The notes beneath the pieces are model-generated. The model did no database searches, was not told the origin of the DNA, and saw nothing but the letters and a program-made list of their open reading frames with translations. A program made the translations under genes and the position numbers. This document shows positions 7,717 to 14,045 of a stretch of 14,045 nucleotides of DNA, piece after piece (position 1 is the first letter of the stretch; each line of letters begins with the position of its first letter). This DNA is from Saprospiraceae bacterium. Lineage in GTDB: Bacteria; Bacteroidota; Bacteroidia; Chitinophagales; Saprospiraceae. Where the stretch lies: the NCBI GenBank assembly GCA_014379665.1, contig JACMLK010000459.1, forward strand, positions 1 to 14,045, read 5' to 3'.

Positions 7717-9273
7717 TTACCCGGCCCAGCCTTCTCTATCGAGGCTTCTGTATTGTATAGCTTCTGCCAGATGTTCGATTTTAATTTCAGGGCTACCTGC
7801 AAGATCGGCCCCTGTTCTGGCTACTTTCAGTATTCTGTCATAAGCTCGGGCTGAAAGCTGGAGTCTGGTCATGGCGGTTTTAAGCAGATTTGCTCCGGCA
7901 GTAGTAAGCTCACAAACGTCTCTTACCATACGACTTGGCATCTGTGCATTGCAAAAAATACCTTGCTGTCCTTTGAATCGTTGATTCTGAATTTCCCTGG
8001 CTCGTATGACCCTTTCTACGATTTGTTCACTTGTTTCACTTTTGTAGTCATGATTGGATAGCTCATCGAATGAAACGGGAGTAACTTCCACATGCAGGTC
8101 TATTCTGTCGAGCAAAGGTCCTGAAATTCTGGTAAGATATTTTTTAACGACGCCAGGCCCGCATACGCAATCCTTTTCCGGGTGATTATAAAAACCGCAT
8201 GGGCAGGGATTCATGGAAGCTATAAGCATAAAACTGGCAGGATAATCCACCGATATCTTTGCTCTGGATATAGTAACTCTTCGTTCTTCCATAGGTTGAC
8301 GCATCACTTCCAGTACCTGTCTTTTGAATTCAGGTAATTCATCAAGAAACAGAACACCATTGTGCGCCAATGAAATCTCTCCCGGATTAGGATTGGAACC
8401 ACCACCAACCAGTGCTACATCACTAATAGTATGATGGGGTGATCGAAATGGTCGCTCTGTCACCAAAGAAGAATCTGCACCGAGGATACCGGCTACGGAG
8501 TGTATTTTTGTGGTCTCAAGTGCTTCATACAGGTTCAACGGCGGGAGAATAGTGGGCAACCTCCTGGCGAGCATCGTTTTACCTGCACCTGGCGGGCCAA
8601 TAAGTATCACATTATGTCCTCCCGCCGCGGCAAGTTCGAGGGCACGTTTTATATTTTCCTGTCCTTTGACATCACTGAAATTGACAGCATACTGATTACC
8701 GGTATCTGCAAATACCTCTCGTGTATCGTACACCAACGGAACCAGTTCAACAACACCATTTATAAAATCAATGGCTTCTTTTACATTTTCCACCCCATAG
8801 ACATTAATATCTTTGACTATCGCAGCTTCCCGGGCATTGGCTTTGGGGAGTATAAAAGATTTAAATCCTTCTTTCCTGGCTTGAATCGCAATGGGTAGGG
8901 CTCCTTTTATTGGCCTGAGTTCTCCATCGAGTGCAAGCTCTCCCATAAAAATGATCTTGTCGAGATCGTCAGTTTTTATTTGCCCGGTAGCGGCCAATAT
9001 TCCCATAGCTATGGGAAGGTCATAAGCTGAGCCCTCTTTTTTGATATCTGCTGGTGCCAGATTAACAACCAACTTCACGCGTGGCACATGAAGACCTACA
9101 TTTTTTATAGCGGCTTCAGTCCGCTGCCACCCTTCTTTCACCGCATTATCAGGAAGACCAACCAAAAAATATCCCTGCTTGCCTGCAGCAACCACACCCC
9201 CTGCATTTACTTCTACAGTTATGGTTTGAGCTTCTACACCATGTACCGCACTTGCGAATGTTCTTGACAGCAT
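7717..9273 (-). CDS. comM: YifB/ComM family Mg-chelatase-like AAA+ ATPase
   Basis: AAA+ helicase-like ATPase; the ComM branch promotes branch migration during natural transformation where studied, though the family also occurs in organisms not known to be competent. In 518-aa numbering: N-terminal Lon-protease-like S5 fold with APADIKKEGSAYDLPIA (73-89) and FMGELALDGELRPIKG (109-124); Walker A GPPGAGKT (226-233); Walker B VLFLDE (307-312); a Cys cluster C357, C359, C369, C371 that may bind metal; sensor/arginine region ISGPLLDRIDLH; C-terminal helical lid. The frame is open from an ATG at 9318, but the ATG at 9273 gives the usual N-terminus (a short lead-in to FASAVHGVEA) and is preferred. 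Its role here is inferred from the family only. Confidence 0.93.
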   Translation of the reverse strand: MLSRTFASAVHGVEAQTITVEVNAGGVVAAGKQGYFLVGLPDNAVKEGWQRTEAAIKNVGLHVPRVKLVVNLAPADIKKEGSAYDLPIAMGILAATGQIKTDDLDKIIFMGELALDGELRPIKGALPIAIQARKEGFKSFILPKANAREAAIVKDINVYGVENVKEAIDFINGVVELVPLVYDTREVFADTGNQYAVNFSDVKGQENIKRALELAAAGGHNVILIGPPGAGKTMLARRLPTILPPLNLYEALETTKIHSVAGILGADSSLVTERPFRSPHHTISDVALVGGGSNPNPGEISLAHNGVLFLDELPEFKRQVLEVMRQPMEERRVTISRAKISVDYPASFMLIASMNPCPCGFYNHPEKDCVCGPGVVKKYLTRISGPLLDRIDLHVEVTPVSFDELSNHDYKSETSEQIVERVIRAREIQNQRFKGQQGIFCNAQMPSRMVRDVCELTTAGANLLKTAMTRLQLSARAYDRILKVARTGADLAGSPEIKIEHLAEAIQYRSLDREGWAG

Positions 9274-9310
9274 CTTTCCGTTAATTCTTTTAGGGTCTAA
9301 AGATAATAAT

Positions 9311-9328
9311 ATTTTCAATGTTGAAAAT
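9311..9328. promoter_or_regulatory. 18-bp palindrome, candidate operator between comM and FNR
   Basis: ATTTTCAATGTTGAAAAT: perfect 8-bp arms (9311-9318, 9321-9328) around TG. It lies in the divergent comM/FNR spacer, 38 nt upstream of the preferred comM start and 119 nt upstream of the FNR start, next to a TATCTTTA sequence (minus strand, 9298-9305) that resembles a -7 element for comM. The shape fits a homodimeric regulator site. Which regulator is unknown. Confidence 0.4.
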
Positions 9329-9436
9329 TGATTATTTTGTCCACTATTATGAATACACTGTTATCATTTTTGCAACCAACAATGCAAATCCAATGTTAAT
9401 AAATTTCTCAAATAAGGGAAGCTGTTTTAATATACT

Positions 9437-9444
9437 TACTTTTG
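9437..9444 (+). promoter_or_regulatory. -7 element (TACTTTTG) abutting the FNR start codon
   Basis: An exact TAnnTTTG match ends 3 nt before ATG 9448. If used, transcription would start at or just beside the ATG, giving a leaderless or nearly leaderless mRNA. No clear TTG -33 element is seen 17-23 nt upstream, so the match may be fortuitous. Confidence 0.3.
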
Positions 9445-9447
9445 CAA

Positions 9448-10455
9448 ATGATTCATACAGATATAATTATTATTGGTGCCGGTCCGGTGGGGTTGTTTAC
9501 AGTGTTTGAAGCTGGTTTGGTTAAATTGAAATGTCACCTGGTAGATTCCTTGGGGAAACCCGGTGGTCAGCTTACTGAGATATATCCCAAAAAGCCAATT
9601 TACGACATTCCCGGATTTCCAACCGTGATGGCCGGCGAACTGGTGGATAATCTGATGAAACAGATAGCACCATTTAAACCCGGATTTACCCTTGGGGAGC
9701 GGGCTGAAAAATTAGAAAAAACAGAAGATAAATTATACAAACTTACCACAAGTAAGGGTACAGAAATATGCGCACCCGTCGTAGCAATTGCTGGCGGTCT
9801 GGGTTGTTTCGAACCCAGAAAACCACCAATTGAAAATATTGAGGTTTACGAAGATAAGGGTGTAGACTATATCATCAGGGATCCGGAAAAATACAGGGGT
9901 AAAAAAGTACTGGTTGCCGGTGGTGGTGATTCAGCCCTTGACTGGAGTATCATCCTGGCTGACATAGCAGATGAAGTAGCACTGGTACACAGACGTACAT
10001 CATTCAGAGGAGCTCTTGATTCCGTCGAAAAAGTAATGGATTTAGCCAAATCAGGAAAGATTCATCTGATCACTAATGCACAGGCAGTGGGACTAACCGG
10101 CAATGGCATTTTAAAAGAAATAATAATTGAAGAAGACGGTAAGGAAAATTACACCTATCGTGCGGATCACTTTATCCCCTTGTTCGGACTCTCCCCAAAG
10201 CTTGGACCTATGGCAGAATGGGGGCTTGACATCAAAGATAATGCTTTCATTGTAGACACAGTGGATTACAGTACGAATCTTCCGGGTATTTATGCCATTG
10301 GTGATATCAATACCTATCCCGGCAAACTAAAACTCATCCTTTGTGGTTTTCATGAGGGGACACTTATGGTTCAGTCTGCATTCAAATATATTCATCCGGA
10401 TCAAAAATTGTCATTCAAATACACTACTGTAGCCGGTGTTAACGGATTTGATTAA
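9448..10455 (+). CDS. Ferredoxin-NADP+ reductase, thioredoxin-reductase-like (YumC type)
   Basis: Flavoprotein that transfers electrons between NADPH and ferredoxin in the cytosol. In 335-aa numbering, the FAD Rossmann motif GAGPVG is at 10-15, followed by GKPGGQL. The NAD(P)H-binding fold has GGGDSALDW and the phosphate-binding HRR. The C-terminal FAD motif is IYAIGD. The redox CxxC of true thioredoxin reductases is missing (the equivalent place reads GGGDSA), which separates it from TrxB. The C-terminal extension (SFKYTTVAGVNGFD) is the region that in this class covers the flavin. A TTG at 9442 could extend the frame by two codons but overlaps the -7-like element; the ATG at 9448 is preferred. 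An adrenodoxin-type ferredoxin gene follows 92 nt downstream and is a likely partner. Confidence 0.9.
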   Translation: MIHTDIIIIGAGPVGLFTVFEAGLVKLKCHLVDSLGKPGGQLTEIYPKKPIYDIPGFPTVMAGELVDNLMKQIAPFKPGFTLGERAEKLEKTEDKLYKLTTSKGTEICAPVVAIAGGLGCFEPRKPPIENIEVYEDKGVDYIIRDPEKYRGKKVLVAGGGDSALDWSIILADIADEVALVHRRTSFRGALDSVEKVMDLAKSGKIHLITNAQAVGLTGNGILKEIIIEEDGKENYTYRADHFIPLFGLSPKLGPMAEWGLDIKDNAFIVDTVDYSTNLPGIYAIGDINTYPGKLKLILCGFHEGTLMVQSAFKYIHPDQKLSFKYTTVAGVNGFD

Positions 10456-10505
10456 TACAATTTTATTAGATGATCAAAATTACATCATTGAATATAGACT
10501 ATTGG

Positions 10506-10513
10506 TACCTTTG
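10506..10513 (+). promoter_or_regulatory. -7 element (TACCTTTG) for the ferredoxin gene
   Basis: An exact TAnnTTTG match 34 nt before ATG 10548, predicting a start near 10518-10520. A TTG at 10488-10490 could be the -33 element, with a short 15-nt spacing. It suggests ferredoxin can be transcribed independently of the upstream reductase. Confidence 0.5.
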
Positions 10514-10547
10514 CCCTTCCACAACAATGAAATTAGAGCTTATTTGA

Positions 10548-10871
10548 ATGGAAAATAATCTAATAAAAGTCACCGTTATTGACAGGGAAGGCAAATCACA
10601 TACACTTGATGCTCCTACGGATATGTCTATGAATATGATGGAAGTCTGTAAATCATATGAATTACCGGTGGAAGGGTTATGCGGTGGTATGGCTTTATGT
10701 GCATCCTGCCATATGTATGTATTGAGTGATCACGAGCTCTCAGTACCCTCGGAAGATGAAGAAAACATGCTCGATCAGGCATTTTTTGTAAAGGAAAATT
10801 CACGATTAGGGTGTCAGATAAAAATTACGGATGACATCAATGGTCTGGTGGTGGAACTGGCTCAAGTGTGA
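10548..10871 (+). CDS. Adrenodoxin-type [2Fe-2S] ferredoxin
   Basis: Small one-electron carrier, 107 aa. The cluster ligands are clear: C45-x5-C51-x2-C54-x34-C89, the adrenodoxin/ISC-ferredoxin spacing, in GLCGGMALCASCH and LGCQIK. An extra C34 is not a ligand in the family. An acidic segment PSEDEENMLDQA (68-79) corresponds to the partner-docking helix of adrenodoxin. No isc or suf genes are adjacent; the neighbour is a YumC-type reductase, so the two may form an NADPH-to-ferredoxin chain serving other enzymes. A seven-codon upstream frame (10527-10547, MKLELI then TGA) ends exactly against this ATG. The stop is 7 nt from the stop of the convergent folB. Confidence 0.94.
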   Translation: MENNLIKVTVIDREGKSHTLDAPTDMSMNMMEVCKSYELPVEGLCGGMALCASCHMYVLSDHELSVPSEDEENMLDQAFFVKENSRLGCQIKITDDINGLVVELAQV

Positions 10872-10878
10872 GGCTAGG

Positions 10879-11229
10879 TTAAAACTCCATCTCCACTACA
10901 GATTTTTCAACTTTCCCCCCCATCTGCGGTGCTATTTTGTCCAGCCTCACTTTTGCACCTATAATATGTGCAAGTTCAGCCTGAAACCTGGTAATAATTT
11001 GAAATACAAATGTCTCAAGGAGTTTTTGTGTATTACCCATTTCCTGTTTACAAATTTCATATATTTTTTCATAATTGACTGTATCCATTATATTATCATC
11101 AGCTGAGTCAAATGACTTCAATGTCACTTCTGCATCAATGATAAATGTATTCCCGATCTTACGCTCTTCTTCATAAAATCCATGGTAAGCATAAAATTCT
11201 GCCCCTTTAACGGCTACTTTTGTTTTCAT
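10879..11229 (-). CDS. folB: Dihydroneopterin aldolase
   Basis: Splits 7,8-dihydroneopterin to 6-hydroxymethyl-dihydropterin and glycolaldehyde in folate synthesis. 116 aa, the normal size for a single T-fold domain. Diagnostic segments are FYAYHGFYEEERKIG (12-26), with the substrate-binding Glu21/22, TVNYEKIYEI (50-59), LLETF (70-74) and a conserved active-site Lys at 98 (RLDKIAP). No other folate genes are nearby. It is divergent from the acyl-CoA dehydrogenase gene and converges with ferredoxin. Confidence 0.93.
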   Translation of the reverse strand: MKTKVAVKGAEFYAYHGFYEEERKIGNTFIIDAEVTLKSFDSADDNIMDTVNYEKIYEICKQEMGNTQKLLETFVFQIITRFQAELAHIIGAKVRLDKIAPQMGGKVEKSVVEMEF

Positions 11230-11263
11230 TATTCTATTTCTATGTTTAGAGTATGTTTAAAAC

Positions 11264-11271
11264 CAAAGATA
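11264..11271 (-). promoter_or_regulatory. -7 element (TATCTTTG) for folB
   Basis: An exact TAnnTTTG match on the minus strand 34 nt before the folB start, implying a 5' UTR of roughly 25-30 nt. No convincing -33 TTTG at the normal distance was found. Confidence 0.4.
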
Positions 11272-11294
11272 ACTCTTATTTATTTATCAGGGCT

Positions 11295-11329
11295 TTTGTC
11301 CATAAATTTCATATCAAACTTTACCTTTG
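11295..11329 (+). promoter_or_regulatory. Promoter of the acyl-CoA dehydrogenase gene
   Basis: TTTG at 11295-11298 and TACCTTTG at 11322-11329, 23 nt apart, match the Bacteroidota -33/-7 pair. The predicted start is near 11335, giving a 5' UTR of about 45 nt that opens with the hairpin ATTCAG-AAAAA-CTGAAT (11337-11353). Confidence 0.55.
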
Positions 11330-11381
11330 CGCTCTGATTCAGAAAAACTGAATTATGACCAAATGCTAAATCATAACATAA

Positions 11382-12584
11382 ATGAGCCTCGATAATAAAA
11401 AATCAACGAAAACGGATCTTTACGAATATCATGACTACTACAATATTGACGAATTATTAAATGAAGACCACCTTTTGGCCAGAGACGCTGTCCGGGAATG
11501 GGTAAAACAGGAAGTAAGCCCGATCATTGAAGACTACGCCAACCGTGCCGCTTGTCCTGTCCATCTTTTCAAAGGTCTTGCTGAAGTCGGTGCATTTGGC
11601 CCAAGTCTGCCCGTCGAATATGGTGGCGGAGGAATGGATGAAATCGCTTATGGCATCATCATGCAGGAACTTGAACGAGGAGATTCGGGTATCAGATCAA
11701 TGGCTTCTGTTCAGGGTTCATTGGTAATGTATCCTATATACAAATACGGCAACGAAGAACAAAGAAGAAAATATTTACCCAAATTGGGTAGCGGAGAGTT
11801 TATTGGTTGTTTCGGTCTTACTGAACCCGATTACGGTTCCAATCCATCAGGAATGATCACCAATATTAAAAATGATGGTGACTCCTACATACTTAATGGT
11901 GCTAAAATGTGGATCACCAATTCACCGGTTGCTGACATTGCTGTTGTATGGGCAAAAGACGAAGAAGGCATTATCAGGGGATTAATTGTAGAAAAAGGAA
12001 TGAAAGGATTTTCAGCTCCGGAGATCCATGGTAAATGGTCTCTAAGGGCATCGGTCACCGGCGAACTTGTGTTTGAAGATGTGCGTATACCTAAAGCCAA
12101 TATTTTACCAAATGTCTCAGGAATAAAAGGACCTCTCGGTTGCCTTTCCAAGGCAAGATACGGCATTGCATGGGGATCAGTAGGTGCAGCGCTTGATTGT
12201 TATGATTCTGCATTGAGATACAGTAAAGAAAGAGAACAATTCGGCAAAAAACTGGGTGAATTCCAACTTACTCAAAAGAAACTGGCAGAAATGATCACCG
12301 AAATCACCAAAGCACAGTTATTATGCTGGAGACTCGGTACACTTGCAAATCTGGGTAAGGCAACTCCCGCCCAAATATCTATGGCAAAACGAAACAATGT
12401 AGATATGGCGCTTAAAATAGCACGTGAAGCCCGTCAGATTCATGGTGGTATGGGTATCACAGGTGAGTATCCTATGATGAGACATATGATGAATCTTGAG
12501 TCAGTGATCACCTATGAAGGTACTCATGACATACATCTCCTCATCACCGGAATGGATGTAACCGGATTTAATGCCTTTGGATAA
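11382..12584 (+). CDS. gcdH: Acyl-CoA dehydrogenase, glutaryl-CoA dehydrogenase-like
   Basis: FAD-dependent acyl-CoA dehydrogenase, 400 aa, cytosolic. Closest by eye to glutaryl-CoA dehydrogenase, which oxidises and decarboxylates glutaryl-CoA to crotonyl-CoA in lysine and tryptophan breakdown. Support includes GIRSMASVQGSLVMYPIY, GCFGLTEPDYGSNPSG (FAD-contacting loop), MWITNSPVADIAVVW, GKWSLRASVTGE, ARYGIAWG, REQFGKKLGEFQLTQ, IHGGMGITGEYP and YEGTHDIHLLI with the catalytic base Glu379, all aligning with human GCDH as remembered. The Arg in GIRS is at the position of the glutarate-binding Arg. Domain order is the usual N-terminal helical, beta, C-terminal helical. No other lysine-degradation genes are adjacent. 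A DinB-like gene follows after 10 nt. A related short-chain dehydrogenase specificity cannot be fully excluded. Confidence 0.9.
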   Translation: MSLDNKKSTKTDLYEYHDYYNIDELLNEDHLLARDAVREWVKQEVSPIIEDYANRAACPVHLFKGLAEVGAFGPSLPVEYGGGGMDEIAYGIIMQELERGDSGIRSMASVQGSLVMYPIYKYGNEEQRRKYLPKLGSGEFIGCFGLTEPDYGSNPSGMITNIKNDGDSYILNGAKMWITNSPVADIAVVWAKDEEGIIRGLIVEKGMKGFSAPEIHGKWSLRASVTGELVFEDVRIPKANILPNVSGIKGPLGCLSKARYGIAWGSVGAALDCYDSALRYSKEREQFGKKLGEFQLTQKKLAEMITEITKAQLLCWRLGTLANLGKATPAQISMAKRNNVDMALKIAREARQIHGGMGITGEYPMMRHMMNLESVITYEGTHDIHLLITGMDVTGFNAFG

Positions 12585-12594
12585 ATACATCATA

Positions 12595-13122
12595 ATGACA
12601 AAACAGGAAATTATCCATAAGCTTAATGCAAATCATAAATTATTTGGTGACTATATGGATAATCTGAGTGAATCGGATTTTCTCTTTTGTCATGAGGATA
12701 AATGGTCGGCAGGTCAGCAATTTGATCATATATGTCGCTCAGTGCAGCCATTATCTTTAGCTTTGTTGCTACCAAAATGGGTAATAAAACTATGGATAGG
12801 TAAGGCAAACCGTCCTTCTAAATCATATGATGAACTTGTACAAAAATACAAACTTAAACTTGCTGAAGGAGGCAAAGCATCCGGCAGATTTGTACCGCTA
12901 AATGTGGAATTAAATGATAGGGATAACCTCTCTGCAAAACTTAAAAGAACCATGATGTCACTGACATCCCGGTTGGATAAATATTCAGAATCTGATATGG
13001 ATATTATAATACTTCCACACCCGCTATTAGGTAAACTTACACTCCGTGAAATGATGTATTTTACCATATATCATGTGCTTCATCATCAGGAGTCTGCGAT
13101 GAAAAACATTACATTCAGATAA
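12595..13122 (+). CDS. DinB-superfamily protein (putative metal-dependent thiol transferase fold)
   Basis: 175 aa, predicted four-helix bundle. The likely metal-ligand histidines are H45 (QFDHICRS), H160 and H164 (YHVLHHQ), the spacing seen in the DinB/YfiT superfamily, together with the typical WSAGQQFDH motif after helix 1. Members include bacillithiol or mycothiol S-transferases and maleylpyruvate isomerase, but many are uncharacterised, so no substrate is claimed. The frame is open from an ATG at 12571 inside gcdH; the ATG at 12595 avoids the overlap and lies 10 nt after the gcdH stop, so the two are probably co-transcribed. It converges with the PKD-protein gene, only 9 nt between stops. 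Confidence 0.75.
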   Translation: MTKQEIIHKLNANHKLFGDYMDNLSESDFLFCHEDKWSAGQQFDHICRSVQPLSLALLLPKWVIKLWIGKANRPSKSYDELVQKYKLKLAEGGKASGRFVPLNVELNDRDNLSAKLKRTMMSLTSRLDKYSESDMDIIILPHPLLGKLTLREMMYFTIYHVLHHQESAMKNITFR

Positions 13123-13131
13123 CCACTTTTG

Positions 13132-14045
13132 TTATTTCTTGTAAAATCTTTCAGAAATTACGGTTCCATCTATCAGTTGCAGACTAATAATATACATCCC
13201 CTCTTCCAAAGAAGAAATATCAATACTGCCAAAGGTCTGGTTAATGGCAAATGAAATCATTAATTCGTTTGCGTGATTATAAATCAGAGCGGTATTTATT
13301 ATTTGCTCTGAAGCCACGTTCAGTACATCTGCCGCCGGATTTGGATAAATTTTTATCTTATTCCCGACAGGAACCTTCTTACAAATCTGAAGTTTGCATT
13401 TCTCCGCACCATCAACAGCGATCAGGCAAACTTCATATGATCCATCTTTGACAAAAGGTATCGTGATTTCTTGTCCGGTATACTGTACATTCTGACCACT
13501 AACATACCAGTAATATCTGGCACTATCATCATTGCTGAATGCAGAAAAAATTCCTGTTAATCCTAGTGTTTTATAATTAAAATCTATCTTAAGATTGCAA
13601 TCATTATTTGAAGTATTGACAGATACCTTTTTACATATTGATTTGGTACAAGCCTGAGCTGCAGTATTGGACAACACTGAAACTACCTTCAGACATATTT
13701 CATAATCTCCCGGCTTATCATACTGGTACTTTACCTCACGTCCTTCGCCAGCCGCTCCATTGCCAAAAGACCAATAGTATTTTGCAGCATCACCTATCGT
13801 AGACTTTGCAGTAAGTTTGACTATATTTCCAACAGTTTCAAATATAAAATCAGCATCCAAATCACAGGATGACCCAATAGTTACTTTTTTGCAAACCGCT
13901 TTTGTACAGGCAGGATCTGCAGTATTAGACAAAACTCCGGAAACAACCTTCAGACATATTTCATAATCTCCGGCTTTATCATACTGGTACTTTACTTCAC
14001 GCCCTTCGCCTATCGCTCCGTTTCCATATGACCAATAATAAACAG
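13132..14045 (-). CDS. PKD-repeat protein with T9SS C-terminal sorting domain (5' end outside window)
   Basis: The frame is open from the stop at 13132 to the right edge of the window, so the protein is N-terminally truncated here. A nominal start at 13932 is a TTG inside a repeat and is not real. Visible from N to C: two near-identical PKD-like modules (YYWSFGNGA, then YDKPGDYEICLKVV, then CTKSICKKV), a third divergent module (YYWYVSGQNVQ, SYEVCLIAVDG), and a C-terminal domain of about 75 residues beginning IKIYPNPAADVLNV and ending ISERFYKK, the type-A T9SS sorting signal. Each module has recurring Cys residues that may form disulphides. It is expected to be exported across the outer membrane and surface-attached or released after signal cleavage. 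Role (adhesin, enzyme accessory part) unknown because the N-terminus is missing. Confidence 0.9.
   Translation of the reverse strand, partial: VYYWSYGNGAIGEGREVKYQYDKAGDYEICLKVVSGVLSNTADPACTKAVCKKVTIGSSCDLDADFIFETVGNIVKLTAKSTIGDAAKYYWSFGNGAAGEGREVKYQYDKPGDYEICLKVVSVLSNTAAQACTKSICKKVSVNTSNNDCNLKIDFNYKTLGLTGIFSAFSNDDSARYYWYVSGQNVQYTGQEITIPFVKDGSYEVCLIAVDGAEKCKLQICKKVPVGNKIKIYPNPAADVLNVASEQIINTALIYNHANELMISFAINQTFGSIDISSLEEGMYIISLQLIDGTVISERFYKK
13687..14045 (-). repeat. 261-bp coding repeat (87-aa PKD modules)
   Basis: The DNA segment from 13687 recurs from 13948 (period 261 bp, 87 codons), with roughly 85% identity by eye over the visible 98 bp. A one-codon indel distinguishes the linkers (VVSVLSNT versus VVSGVLSNT). 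The first copy may extend to the right of the window. Confidence 0.8.

Noticed and set aside
10871..10879. Terminator between the convergent ferredoxin and folB genes
   Set aside because: Only 7 nt separate the stops and no GC-rich hairpin with a U-run is visible on either strand.

Overview
The window looks like a chromosome fragment from a Bacteroidota bacterium, possibly of the Saprospiraceae/Chitinophagales kind. Three things point there. Starts are AT-rich and lack Shine-Dalgarno sequences. Several genes are preceded by the Bacteroidota -7 promoter element TAnnTTTG (TACCTTTG, TATCTTTG, TACTTTTG, TATTTTTG). The last gene encodes a PKD-repeat protein with a type IX secretion (T9SS) C-terminal sorting domain. 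Species cannot be fixed from sequence alone. No mobile element, CRISPR array, tRNA or rRNA was seen.

Left third (138-5206, all minus strand): a compact branched-chain amino acid operon in transcription order ilvD-ilvB-ilvN-ilvC. It encodes dihydroxy-acid dehydratase, both acetolactate synthase subunits and a fungal/yeast-like ketol-acid reductoisomerase. The annotated starts of ilvB and ilvN should be moved downstream, which gives short gaps of 20 and 10 nt. Upstream of ilvD is a relatively GC-rich, structured leader of about 200 nt behind a TACTTTTG element. It contains a 36-codon Leu/Ile-rich mini-ORF and two overlapping, mutually exclusive hairpins. This is the best candidate for an undescribed regulatory system here. 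Next comes bcp (thiol peroxidase, minus strand).

Middle (6036-6788): about 750 bp of AT-rich, gene-free DNA with an 11-bp tandem repeat (eleven units, the central six nearly perfect). The minus-strand core of the repeat, TTATCCAT, resembles a DnaA box, and two further near-matches lie nearby. It ends in the promoter of a membrane-anchored dihaem cytochrome c.

Right part (6789-14045, mixed strands): dihaem cytochrome c (+); comM/yifB AAA+ ATPase (-); thioredoxin-reductase-like ferredoxin-NADP reductase (+) followed by an adrenodoxin-type [2Fe-2S] ferredoxin (+), a plausible electron-transfer pair; folB (-); glutaryl-CoA dehydrogenase-like acyl-CoA dehydrogenase (+) closely followed by a DinB-superfamily protein (+); and the 3' part of a PKD/T9SS surface protein (-) running off the right edge. 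Convergent pairs are separated by only 7-22 nt. The comM/FNR and folB/gcdH divergent regions hold promoters, an 18-bp palindrome and a 5' hairpin.
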